NCBI GenBank assembly: GCA_013824085.1 | Contig: PNNF01000006.1 | Coordinates: 45,001 to 94,342, forward strand | Reading direction: 5' to 3' | Length of the DNA stretch: 49,342 bases | DNA from: Chlorobiaceae bacterium | Lineage (GTDB): Bacteria; Bacteroidota; Ignavibacteria; Ignavibacteriales; Ignavibacteriaceae | In this document: positions 16,939 to 25,049 of the stretch, in pieces | Layout: each line of letters opens with the position of its first letter | Position numbering within the stretch: position 1 is the first letter of the stretch | Program-made: the position numbers and the translations under genes | The notes under the pieces: model-generated | What the model saw: only the letters and a program-made list of their open reading frames with translations | Told to the model about the DNA's origin: nothing | Database searches by the model: none

Positions 16939-17778
16939 TCAACTGACTAAATTAATAAAAGTGGAAATAAAATTTTTCATCTCTTTGCGAGCAACTACTT
17001 TGTCGAGGAAGCCATGTTCCAGAACAAATTCAGAAGTTTGAAAACCTTCAGGTAAATTTTTACCAATTGTTTGTTTAATAACTCGTGGACCCGCAAAACC
17101 AATTAACGCTTTTGGTTCACCAATGTTAATATCACCGAGCATTGCGAAGCTTGCTGTAGTTCCGCCCGTAGTTGGATCGGTTAGAATTGAAATGTAAGGA
17201 ATTTTTTCTTCAGCGAGTAATGTAAGTTTCACTGATGTTTTAGCGAGTTGCATCAATGACAATGCACCTTCCATCATTCTTGCTCCACCACTTGCAGAAA
17301 TAATTATTAATGGAATTTTATGTTTAAGAGATTTGTCAATCAATCTTGAAATTTTTTCACCAACAACAGAGCCCATACTTCCGCCAATGAAACTAAAATC
17401 CATACATCCGAAAGCTACTTCAATTCCGTTAATTTTGCCAACGCCGGTTTTAATCGCATCATTCAATTGAGTTTTTTTTATCGTTTCATCAATTCGTTGC
17501 GAATATTTTTTTGAATCGATAAAAAGTAAAGGATCACCTGAACGAATTTTTTTATTTATTTCTGTGAAAGAATTTTCATCGAGCAAAAGTTTAATATATT
17601 CTTGGCTTCCGATTCTGAAATGATGTTCACATTTTACGCAACTCCAAAAATTATTTTCGAGTTGTTTTTTATGTAATATTTCACTACAGCTCGGACATTT
17701 TTCCCAAAGTCCATCAGGTAAATCTGATTTTTCGGAATTAGGATGAATATTTTGTTTTGAACGTTTGAACCAAGCCAT
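16939..17778 (-). CDS. accD: acetyl-CoA carboxylase carboxyltransferase subunit beta
   Basis: The beta subunit of the carboxyltransferase that moves the carboxyl group from biotin to acetyl-CoA, the committed step of fatty-acid synthesis. The four-Cys zinc finger is CPSC...CVKC (Cys28, 31, 47, 50). The crotonase-fold core shows GCMDFSFIGGSMGSVVGEK, ISASGGARMMEGALSLMQ and LTDPTTGGTTASFAMLGD. At 279 residues it is full length. The stop TGA shares bases with the GAGG ribosome site of panC, so the two are tightly linked. The DUF1573 gene ends 2 bases upstream. Confidence 0.97.
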   Translation of the reverse strand: MAWFKRSKQNIHPNSEKSDLPDGLWEKCPSCSEILHKKQLENNFWSCVKCEHHFRIGSQEYIKLLLDENSFTEINKKIRSGDPLLFIDSKKYSQRIDETIKKTQLNDAIKTGVGKINGIEVAFGCMDFSFIGGSMGSVVGEKISRLIDKSLKHKIPLIIISASGGARMMEGALSLMQLAKTSVKLTLLAEEKIPYISILTDPTTGGTTASFAMLGDINIGEPKALIGFAGPRVIKQTIGKNLPEGFQTSEFVLEHGFLDKVVARKEMKNFISTFINLVS

Positions 17779-17780
17779 AG

Positions 17781-18506
17781 TTAGTTCTCTCTCTTCAGTA
17801 CTTCAACAAAAATTGTTAATACTTTTATCGGTTCTTTGGGATCATTTGATGAGACGGAAATATTTCTACTCATTTTTCCAAGGCGTCCTTTAGAATCGAA
17901 AATTACTTTTAATTTTCCAGTTTCACCTTTTTGCAAAATCTTTTTCGATACTTCTGAAACTGTGCAACCACAAGTTGTTTTAACGTCTTTAATTTCTAAT
18001 GTCTTGTCTCCAGTATTTTCATAAGCGAAAAAATTTTCGACAACATCACCTTCTCTGATTTTTCCTAAGTCAAGTTGCATTTTAGGGAAAGTTAATTCAG
18101 CTTCAGTTGGTGCGGGTTTTTCAATTTGAACTGAAGGATCAACCACTTCGCCTTTTAATGTCAGTCTAAACATTGGTGTCTCTTTGTCATTTGAAGCAAT
18201 AGTGATGTATCTAAGCTGTGCGCCAATTCTACCAACTGAGTTAAACTCGGCTTTTAATTTTGTTGACTCTCCCGGAGCGAGATTTCTTTTTTCTGGTTCA
18301 GCAACTGTGCATCCACAAGAAGTCATGATGCGTTGAAGGATAAGCGTATCTTGTCCAATGTTTGCAATTATGAAGTAACGATTGATGACCTCACCTTGTT
18401 TAATTGTACCGAAATCTTGGGTGGAATTCATCGAATGAATTTTCGGTCCTACGACTTGAGTAAATGATAAAGTTGTCAGTAATAAAATAATAGAGAGAAG
18501 TTTCAT
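17781..18506 (-). CDS. secreted protein with two DUF1573 domains
   Basis: A 241-residue protein with a signal peptide (residues 1-17 or so). Two DUF1573 repeats follow, each an Ig-like strand set with the signature TSCGCTVAEPEKRNLAPGES (about 63-82) or TTCGCTVSEVSKK. The conserved paired cysteines (SCGCT and TCGCT) suggest periplasmic disulfides or metal binding. DUF1573 proteins are very common in Bacteroidota and usually have no known function. It overlaps tsaB by 4 bases (ATGA) and is followed 2 bases later by accD. The operon position gives no clear clue to its role. Confidence 0.82.
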   Translation of the reverse strand: MKLLSIILLLTTLSFTQVVGPKIHSMNSTQDFGTIKQGEVINRYFIIANIGQDTLILQRIMTSCGCTVAEPEKRNLAPGESTKLKAEFNSVGRIGAQLRYITIASNDKETPMFRLTLKGEVVDPSVQIEKPAPTEAELTFPKMQLDLGKIREGDVVENFFAYENTGDKTLEIKDVKTTCGCTVSEVSKKILQKGETGKLKVIFDSKGRLGKMSRNISVSSNDPKEPIKVLTIFVEVLKREN

Positions 18507-19189
18507 TTTTTTTCTTTGCTCCTAATTATAAATTCTTTTAAGTAATTTGGTTCAATAAAATCGATTTCGTTTACTAAGTTTTTCGCACCACGTTCTGCGC
18601 TCCATTTTGCCACGAAGAAAGAAGATGGAGCAAAATATTTTTTTCTACTTTTGTAATCATAATCAAATTCTGCAAATAATTCATCACCTTCCAAATGTTC
18701 CAACAGATTCTGTTTATTTATGATATCGATTTCTTTTACGACTACATAATTGTCAGCTAATTTTTTGAATTTTTGAAAATAAATTTCTTCATTATTTACT
18801 TTAGTTGCAACGGCAAAATGATCTCCGTCTTTTTTGAACGAAGCGATTTGTAATGCCGCCGCTTCAAAAGTTGGTACCATTGAAACTTGCAACGAATTTG
18901 CAAATGCAATCGATTTTACAGCCGATAATCCTATTCTTAAACCCGTAAAACTTCCAGGTCCTTCTGAAAAAGCTAAGTATGATAGGTCTCGCAATTCGGT
19001 ATCACAATTTTTTAAAACATTATCTATCAGACTTAAAATAATTTTTGAATGCGAATATTTATTAAGATGATTCACTTCAGAATATTTTTCATCATTAAAA
19101 TAGAGACACACACTACAAATTTTGTTTGATGTTTCTATTGCAAGTATTGGTTTATTATTGTCAGCCATTATTCTTACATTTATTTTCAT
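18503..19189 (-). CDS. tsaB: tRNA threonylcarbamoyladenosine biosynthesis protein TsaB
   Basis: A 228-residue ASKHA-fold protein, the inactive TsaD partner needed to form the t6A37 base in tRNAs reading ANN codons. Marks are ILAIETSNKICSVCLYFND near the start and SEGPGSFTGLRIGLSAVKSIAF, the diagnostic TsaB loop. The start could be ATG 19189 or ATG 19168 (MADNNKP); neither has a strong ribosome site. tsaE, its pathway partner, ends about 60 bases upstream, and the DUF1573 gene overlaps its end. Confidence 0.92.
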   Translation of the reverse strand: MKINVRIMADNNKPILAIETSNKICSVCLYFNDEKYSEVNHLNKYSHSKIILSLIDNVLKNCDTELRDLSYLAFSEGPGSFTGLRIGLSAVKSIAFANSLQVSMVPTFEAAALQIASFKKDGDHFAVATKVNNEEIYFQKFKKLADNYVVVKEIDIINKQNLLEHLEGDELFAEFDYDYKSRKKYFAPSSFFVAKWSAERGAKNLVNEIDFIEPNYLKEFIIRSKEKK

Positions 19190-19250
19190 AACACTTCAAA
19201 ATGAAGTTAATAAAATTATTCTCTTCAACAATAATTAATTTTAAAATAAT

Positions 19251-19679
19251 TCATTTAAGATTATCAATTGAAATTTCTCTCGAGTTGTCATCATTCAATT
19301 TTATCGTAACAAGAAATCTTTTTTTGGGAAGTAGCTCTTCAAAAAGTTCTGCCCATTCAATAAAGATAATAGCGTCAGAGTCATTGAGATAATCTTCAAA
19401 TCCAATATCAATAATTTCGAGATTTTTTTTAATTCGATAAAAATCGAAGTGATAAATTTTTTTTTGGAAATTATATTCATTCACTATAGCAAATGTAGGG
19501 CTACTTACAGAATCATAACCTAACGAGGAACAAATTTTTTTCACAAAAAAAGTTTTTCCAGCACCTAACGATCCATTCAAGCAGACAAGGTCTGACGGAG
19601 CTAATATTTTTGAAAAGTCCGCAGCAATTTTTTCTGTTTCACTTTCAGAAAAAATAATTTTGCGAAAAGGAAATTCCAT
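19251..19679 (-). CDS. tsaE: tRNA threonylcarbamoyladenosine biosynthesis ATPase TsaE
   Basis: A 142-residue P-loop ATPase that drives the TsaB-TsaD complex in t6A formation. Walker A is GSLGAGKTFFVKK (36-48), followed by the family's SSPTFAIVNEY and HFDFYR segments and a C-terminal EWAE. Its ATG overlaps the porX stop by one base (TAATG), so translation is probably coupled to porX. It precedes tsaB. Confidence 0.95.
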   Translation of the reverse strand: MEFPFRKIIFSESETEKIAADFSKILAPSDLVCLNGSLGAGKTFFVKKICSSLGYDSVSSPTFAIVNEYNFQKKIYHFDFYRIKKNLEIIDIGFEDYLNDSDAIIFIEWAELFEELLPKKRFLVTIKLNDDNSREISIDNLK

Positions 19680-21241
19680 TACCTCGGTTCCATTGTAATT
19701 ACAGGTAGAATTATTTCTTCCATAGAAATTCCACCATGCTGAAATGTATCTTTGTAATAAGTGAGATATTTATTGTAATCAGTTGGATAGACAAAATAAT
19801 AATCTTCTTTAGCTATGATGTAATTAATTACAACAGATCTTTTCGGTAATTTATATTCAGATGGATCTTTAATAAAAATTGCATGCTTCTCATCGACTTT
19901 TAAATTCCGTCCATACTTAAATCTCAAGTTAGTAGAAGTTTCTTTATCGCCTAAAACTTTTGCACCACGCATACATCTAACGCTGCCGTGATCAGTGGTG
20001 ATAACTACGCGAGCATTTTTTAATGATGCGATTGTCTTGAATGTTGCGAGCAAAGATGAATGAGCAAACCAACTGTTTGTTAAAGAACGATAAGCGGTTT
20101 CATCAGGAGCAATCTCTTTTAGCAATTCTGAATCAGAGCGACCGTGAGCAATCATATCAAGGAAATTAACAACTACAGCAGTCAAATTATTATTCTGATA
20201 TGAGTGAATATTTTGTTCGAAATTTCTACCAACATCGGGGTCAATAATCTTAATATATTTTAAATCATTTTTCATTTTAACACGTCTTCTATCGAGATAA
20301 AGTTTCAGAAGATCTTTTTCATATTTATTCATGCTTCTTTCATCTTCATCATTTCCTTGCCAAAGGTCAGGATAATATTTTTCAATTTCATTCGGATACA
20401 AACCAGAGAAGAGAGAATTTCTTGCATATGCTGTAGCAGTTGGTAGTATTGAGAAATAATAATCTTTTGAAATTTTAAAATCATCGATCAATAATTTTTC
20501 CATCATTAACCATTGGTCAAGCCGCAAACAATCCAACACGAAAAAAAATGTAGTTACCTCAGAATTTTTTACGAGAGGCAAAATATATTTATCAAGAATA
20601 TCGATTGAAAGAGTTGGCTTATCAGCTTTTCCATTCACCCATTTTACATAATTTTTTTCGATGTACTTTGAAAATTCTTTATTGCATTCTCTTTTTTGTT
20701 CAGCGAGTGTAAGCTTAAGATTAGTGTCTGGATTATAACTAAGCTCAATATCCCAATTTGCAAGTTTTAAATATATTTCAGTCCAATCTTCAAAGTTCAA
20801 ACTATCTTGTAATAAAAAAGAGATCTGATTAAAATCTTGTAAATAATCTTTAGCTGCAGCTTGATTAGAAATTTTTTTTCCTTCAAGAATTTTTTTACAG
20901 ACTAAAAATATTTGGGATGGATTTACCGGCTTAGTGAGATAATCAGTAATTTTATCTCCTATGGCTTCTTCCATCAAAGATTCGGCTTCATTCTTCGTAA
21001 CCATAACGACAGGAATGTTGGGATTGATTTCTTGAATTTTACTTAATGTCTCAAGTCCACCAGTTCCGGGCATCATCTCATCGAGGAAAATTAGATCTAT
21101 TTCATTTTCTGTAACAGTATCAATTGCATCATCGCTATTAGTAACAGTTAAAACGTCATAACCTTTTTCAGTTAGAAAAATAACATGCGAGCGTAGGAGT
21201 TCAATTTCATCGTCAACCCAGAGAATTTTTTTCTTCTTCAT
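19679..21241 (-). CDS. porX: response regulator with PglZ domain (PorX)
   Basis: A 520-residue two-domain regulator. The receiver domain (1 to about 120) has VDDE (10-13), the phospho-acceptor Asp in FLDEMMPG and the switch Lys in YLTKPVN. After a linker of about 80 residues comes a PglZ domain of the alkaline-phosphatase superfamily, with CLRLDQW (nucleophile region), DMIAHGRSD and TTDHGS metal-binding motifs. This is the PorX layout. In Bacteroidota PorX answers PorY and controls type IX secretion genes, and its PglZ domain has been shown to be a nucleotide-oligonucleotide phosphodiesterase. A PorY kinase is not next to it here. AAGGATTAGG lies before the ATG. It heads the porX-tsaE-tsaB-DUF1573-accD-panC run. 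Confidence 0.92.
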   Translation of the reverse strand: MKKKKILWVDDEIELLRSHVIFLTEKGYDVLTVTNSDDAIDTVTENEIDLIFLDEMMPGTGGLETLSKIQEINPNIPVVMVTKNEAESLMEEAIGDKITDYLTKPVNPSQIFLVCKKILEGKKISNQAAAKDYLQDFNQISFLLQDSLNFEDWTEIYLKLANWDIELSYNPDTNLKLTLAEQKRECNKEFSKYIEKNYVKWVNGKADKPTLSIDILDKYILPLVKNSEVTTFFFVLDCLRLDQWLMMEKLLIDDFKISKDYYFSILPTATAYARNSLFSGLYPNEIEKYYPDLWQGNDEDERSMNKYEKDLLKLYLDRRRVKMKNDLKYIKIIDPDVGRNFEQNIHSYQNNNLTAVVVNFLDMIAHGRSDSELLKEIAPDETAYRSLTNSWFAHSSLLATFKTIASLKNARVVITTDHGSVRCMRGAKVLGDKETSTNLRFKYGRNLKVDEKHAIFIKDPSEYKLPKRSVVINYIIAKEDYYFVYPTDYNKYLTYYKDTFQHGGISMEEIILPVITMEPR

Positions 21242-21271
21242 TTATTTCCTAATCCTTTATTTTTTACCTAA

Positions 21272-21279
21272 CAAACTTA
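21272..21279 (-). promoter_or_regulatory. -7 element (TAAGTTTG) upstream of porX
   Basis: TAAGTTTG on the minus strand matches TAnnTTTG and lies 31 bases before the porX ATG, leaving a leader of about 24 bases. The -33 position is only a weak match (CATT). Confidence 0.42.
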
Positions 21280-21351
21280 AAGAGAAATATTTTTTATAAA
21301 TGGTAAAAATTTTAGACTGCCTTAAATCAAGTTTCATTCTGTTTTGGGACA

Positions 21352-22107
21352 TTAGGGACAGCAATTGATTTCTGTTGATTCAATTTTATGTTGGTGATTC
21401 GTGCCGTTAGTATCCTGAATTATTTCATGATTTATTTCAGTAGAAAATTTTGGACTGATAAGCGGAATGCCAAGATTCAGACCTCTAAGAATAAATAGCA
21501 GAGCAACTATGAAAGAAAAAATTGGAAGTATTTTTCTGACAGAAATTTGAAAATTTTTCTTTGTGAAAGATGGAGCGAGTGAAAAAATGAACATCGCAGG
21601 AATAGTTCCTAAACCGAACATAAACATAAATAGAGCACTGTTCAAAACGCTACCAACAGCTATTGCACCCGCTATTCCAATATAGACAAAGCCACAAGGT
21701 AAAAAACCATTTACTACACCAATAAAAAAAAGTGAAGTATTAGAACTGCTTTGAAATAATTTTTTCAATTTCTCTTTTATAAAATTTCCAAACAAATTGG
21801 AAAAGAGCGAAGCAATTTTAGTTTTATAATTTATTGGAAGAAACAGATAAATTAATATTGAGACCCCAAAAAATATTGATGCGACTTGTTGAAATCCAAA
21901 TATTTTTATTCCACTTCCGAGCAGACCAAATACAACTCCAAACATCGCATAAGTTAAAGTGCGTCCAAGATTATATAAAATTCTGCCAATGATTAACTCT
22001 GAATTTGAGTTAGAATTTTTTGGTAATGCTAATGCGATAGGTCCACACATCCCGATACAATGTAAGCTGCCTGTGAGACCAATTAAAAAGCCCGCAAAAA
22101 TTTCCAT
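21352..22107 (-). CDS. SafE/TauE-like membrane protein of the cbb3 cluster (COG2836 type)
   Basis: A 251-residue integral membrane protein with about six helices. It has the family start FLIGLTGSLHCIGMCGPIAL (the GSxHCxGMCGP metal-binding-like motif) and NGFLPCGFVYIGIAGA (a second Pro-Cys). These proteins sit in cbb3 gene clusters, and I infer a role in copper delivery or oxidase assembly rather than sulfite export. The C-terminus ends in a His/Cys tail (HKIESTEINCCP). Its ATG abuts the ccoH stop with no gap. It is the last gene of the operon. Confidence 0.8.
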   Translation of the reverse strand: MEIFAGFLIGLTGSLHCIGMCGPIALALPKNSNSNSELIIGRILYNLGRTLTYAMFGVVFGLLGSGIKIFGFQQVASIFFGVSILIYLFLPINYKTKIASLFSNLFGNFIKEKLKKLFQSSSNTSLFFIGVVNGFLPCGFVYIGIAGAIAVGSVLNSALFMFMFGLGTIPAMFIFSLAPSFTKKNFQISVRKILPIFSFIVALLFILRGLNLGIPLISPKFSTEINHEIIQDTNGTNHQHKIESTEINCCP

Positions 22108-22557
22108 CTAATTGATAAAAATTGTTTTTGAATCAGAAAATAGTTTTGCTTCGGATTTCCATTGAATATTTATTTTCCAAAGCCCACGAATAAATTTGTC
22201 TGCAGAAATTTCTTGAATGCCATACTCATTAGGAATTAAGCTTAGTCGAAAATCTTTTTTAGAATCAGAAGGACGATAGAAATAAATTTCTCCCTCAATA
22301 TTTTTGCCTACAAATTCTTGTGGAATCTGAATTTTAACAAATGAATTTACAACATCAATTTTTATCTGTTCAGTGAGTGCTTGTGAATTTCTTTGTTTCT
22401 GCAGTTCAGCTTCGTGCAACAAATCTTTTTCATAATAATCTTGTGTTACTAATTCAACGTTCTGATTGAATGCGAAATAAATTATTATGAAATTAAAAAT
22501 TAAAAAAAGTATAATAAAAAGAGTTATACCTTTTCCCCAACCGAATTTATTTTTCAT
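22108..22557 (-). CDS. ccoH: cbb3 oxidase assembly protein FixH/CcoH-like
   Basis: About 149 residues with a single N-terminal membrane helix (WGKGITLFIILFLIFNFIII) and a periplasmic beta domain. The motif YYEKDLLHEAELQKQ follows the helix; FixH proteins have this YYxxxL start. CcoH is needed to assemble the cbb3 oxidase, alongside CcoI. The longest frame opens with a TTG at 22572, but the ATG at 22557 is the likely start: it overlaps the end of ccoG by 11 bases and sits after GGAAAG. SafE follows directly. Confidence 0.85.
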   Translation of the reverse strand: MKNKFGWGKGITLFIILFLIFNFIIIYFAFNQNVELVTQDYYEKDLLHEAELQKQRNSQALTEQIKIDVVNSFVKIQIPQEFVGKNIEGEIYFYRPSDSKKDFRLSLIPNEYGIQEISADKFIRGLWKINIQWKSEAKLFSDSKTIFIN

Positions 22558-23956
22558 TCTTTCCACTTCCAATTTTTGATAAAAATGCTGTCTTTACTGT
22601 TTTAACTTCTTTGCCACCAATGATGATTCCAATCTCGATTGGTGTATTGACTTTAGTGATTTGAGACTTGTTAAATATAATCATAAATCTACCTTCAAAT
22701 TTTTCTTGTTCATCTAAATTCAAATCATCACCAATAATATTCAGCTCGCCTTCAATATTCTTCAGTGTCAATTTAACTTGAACACTATCGAACGTATTGT
22801 TAACAATATTTACATTGTATAGATTGCTGATTCTATCGTTTGGTTGATCTTGATAGAGCATTCCCGGAATTCTTAAAATTTTTATATCAACATCAGTTCT
22901 AATCGTTAATAAATAGCCAAAGATGGCGAGTAACAAAGTCAAAATCAAAGTATAAATTGCAATTCGAGTAGTGAACTTGAAGCGTATTTTATCCTGAATA
23001 TTTTTTAAGGAAGCATATCGAATCAATCCACGAGAGAAACCCACTTTGTCCATAACCTCATCGCAAGCATCTATACAAGCCGTGCAATTGATGCACTCGA
23101 GTTGAATTCCATTTTTTATATCGATTCCAGTTGGACAGACATCATAACAAAGACCACACTCAATGCAATCTCCCGAAGTTCTAATTTCATCTTTCTTAAT
23201 TTTTCCACGTGGCTCTCCTCTTACATAATCGTAAGCAACTACAATCGAATTTTGATCAAGCAAAACTCCTTGCAATCTTCCGTAAGGACAAACAATGGTG
23301 CAAGCTTGTTCTCTGAAGCGAGCAAAAACTGCATAAAAAATAAGCGAAAAAAAAACTACTCCGAGGAAAGCTGAAAAATTTAGATTCGGTGATTGTGTAA
23401 CAACGAGTAGCGTTTCATCTATCCCAATTAGGTAAGCCATTAATAAATTACCAATTAGGAATGAGAGTGTTAAGAAGATAAGATGTTTAGAAAATTTTTT
23501 GACGAACTTTTCGCCATTCATTTTTTGAGCATCAAGTGCACGCTGTTTTGAAGCATCTCCTTCTATCCAATACTCGATTTTGCGAAATACCATCTCCATA
23601 AAAATTGTTTGCGGACAAATCCATCCACAAAAAATTCTTCCATAGACTGCAGTAAAAAGAATAACAAAAACAATTAGTGCGATAAATCCTAAGACGAAAA
23701 TAAAAAAATCGTGCGGACCAAAAACTAAACCGAATAAAATAAATTTTCTTTCAAAAAAATTGAAGAGGAAAAAACTATTTCCGTTTACTTTTATGAATGG
23801 AGTAATGAATAATATTGCGAGTAAAATTATTGCAACAACAATTCTTGCTCTATGAAATCTGCCCTTTGGTTTTTTAGGATAAACCCAAAGCCGATTTCCT
23901 TCTTCACTTACTGTCGATATTTTATCTCTGAAAGAATTTTCATTCTCGTTATTCAA
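22547..23956 (-). CDS. ccoG: cbb3 oxidase accessory ferredoxin-like protein CcoG/FixG
   Basis: A 469-residue membrane-bound iron-sulfur protein. It has a cluster-binding CGWICPQ (110-116) and an ICPYGRLQG-type motif (VCPYGRLQG), then two [4Fe-4S] ferredoxin-like motifs, CIECGLCYDVCP and CINCTACIDAC, and a C-terminal Ig-like domain. CcoG is thought to reduce copper(II) for delivery to the oxidase. The start is TTG 23956: GGAG lies 8 bases before it and there is no ATG in the next 50 codons. ccoP is just upstream. Confidence 0.93.
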   Translation of the reverse strand: MNNENENSFRDKISTVSEEGNRLWVYPKKPKGRFHRARIVVAIILLAILFITPFIKVNGNSFFLFNFFERKFILFGLVFGPHDFFIFVLGFIALIVFVILFTAVYGRIFCGWICPQTIFMEMVFRKIEYWIEGDASKQRALDAQKMNGEKFVKKFSKHLIFLTLSFLIGNLLMAYLIGIDETLLVVTQSPNLNFSAFLGVVFFSLIFYAVFARFREQACTIVCPYGRLQGVLLDQNSIVVAYDYVRGEPRGKIKKDEIRTSGDCIECGLCYDVCPTGIDIKNGIQLECINCTACIDACDEVMDKVGFSRGLIRYASLKNIQDKIRFKFTTRIAIYTLILTLLLAIFGYLLTIRTDVDIKILRIPGMLYQDQPNDRISNLYNVNIVNNTFDSVQVKLTLKNIEGELNIIGDDLNLDEQEKFEGRFMIIFNKSQITKVNTPIEIGIIIGGKEVKTVKTAFLSKIGSGKNEK

Positions 23957-23982
23957 AACTTAACTCCAAAAATCATTCATCA

Positions 23983-24846
23983 CTAAAGCTTCACATTTAG
24001 CGTATCAGTTTTCACAACAAATTTTTCACCTTGCGGTGCTTTTGCATTTGGCGGATTTGTTCCTGCAATACTTAGAACAAAGCTACTAACTTCTTGAATT
24101 TCACTCGCAGATAATTGTTGCTTCCAGCTTGTCATTCCTTTTTCAGGAACGCCATTTGTAATAACTCTGAAGACATTTTTTATATCGCCACCGTGAATCC
24201 AATACTCGTCAGTTAAGTTTGGACCAACAGTTCCTTCACCTGCTCTGCCATGACAAGCAGCACAATTTTTCAAATAATTTTCTTTACCAAGTGAAAGTGC
24301 AACTGCGTCAGATAATTTAGTAACATTGGTTTCATCAATCATTATTCTGCCAGCGAAATATTCTGCTTTCTGAATTGCAGCTAATTCCATCTCCATCGCA
24401 TACTCTTCTGAACTTGAAGGACCATTGAAGACGTGATAATAGCCAAAGTAGAAAAAGCTCCAAATTATTGTGATATAAAAAAGATACTTCCACCAAGGCG
24501 GTAAATTATTATCAAGCTCAGAGATTCCATCATATTGATGCTTCATCAAAATTTCTTCTTCTTTATCTACTGGTTTCGCATCACCGAGCTTGACGAGAGC
24601 CCATCTCCAATAGTATTTGAAGTTGATTGAACCTTCACCTTCTTTTTTATGCTCCATTATCAAAAAGAGAAATAGAGATACGACCACTATAAGAAAGAGA
24701 ACGAGGAAAGCGCTCTCAGAATATTTATTGAGATCGAAAGTTTCTGCTGCAGAAGTGAAATTTGTAAAAGCAAAAACAAAAACTAGAATCAAAAATAGAT
24801 TTGATTTAAAATTTTTAAATAAAGATTTTATATTTCTTAAAATCAT
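23983..24846 (-). CDS. ccoP: cbb3-type cytochrome oxidase subunit III, single-haem
   Basis: A 287-residue subunit with a cleavable or first helix (15-32), a second helix (46-64) and a third helix (120-139). The soluble c-type domain has a single CAACH at 195-199. Methionine in GMTSW is the likely second haem ligand. Classical CcoP has two haem c sites; one is usual in Bacteroidota. It brings electrons to CcoO. The motif HQYDGISELDNNLPPWW (103-119) is the known CcoP signature before the helix. GAGGAG lies before the ATG and overlaps the ccoQ stop. Confidence 0.93.
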   Translation of the reverse strand: MILRNIKSLFKNFKSNLFLILVFVFAFTNFTSAAETFDLNKYSESAFLVLFLIVVVSLFLFLIMEHKKEGEGSINFKYYWRWALVKLGDAKPVDKEEEILMKHQYDGISELDNNLPPWWKYLFYITIIWSFFYFGYYHVFNGPSSSEEYAMEMELAAIQKAEYFAGRIMIDETNVTKLSDAVALSLGKENYLKNCAACHGRAGEGTVGPNLTDEYWIHGGDIKNVFRVITNGVPEKGMTSWKQQLSASEIQEVSSFVLSIAGTNPPNAKAPQGEKFVVKTDTLNVKL

Positions 24847-24855
24847 TTTGTCTCC

Positions 24856-25035
24856 TCAAATTTTATTTTTATGTGAGTCTTCTTCAAGTGGAAGATTACT
24901 CATCTTTTCTAAATGATTTTTATCGAGTCTTAAAGCTTTTATTAAAACTCCAATATAGATAGTGAAGAAAATAAAAAATCCAGCTATTGCCAAAAATTCT
25001 ATTCCTTCAATATTTCCTAAAATGTTTCTTATCAT
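24856..25035 (-). CDS. ccoQ: small cbb3 oxidase subunit CcoQ
   Basis: A 59-residue frame that is easily missed: MIRNILGNIEGIEF, then one membrane helix (FLAIAGFFIFFTIYIGVLI), then a charged tail with KALRLDKNH. Its size, single helix, charged end and place between ccoNO and ccoP are those of CcoQ, which stabilises the complex. The TGA stop forms part of the ribosome site of ccoP. Confidence 0.8.
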   Translation of the reverse strand: MIRNILGNIEGIEFLAIAGFFIFFTIYIGVLIKALRLDKNHLEKMSNLPLEEDSHKNKI

Positions 25036-25049
25036 TGTTTACCAAATTT

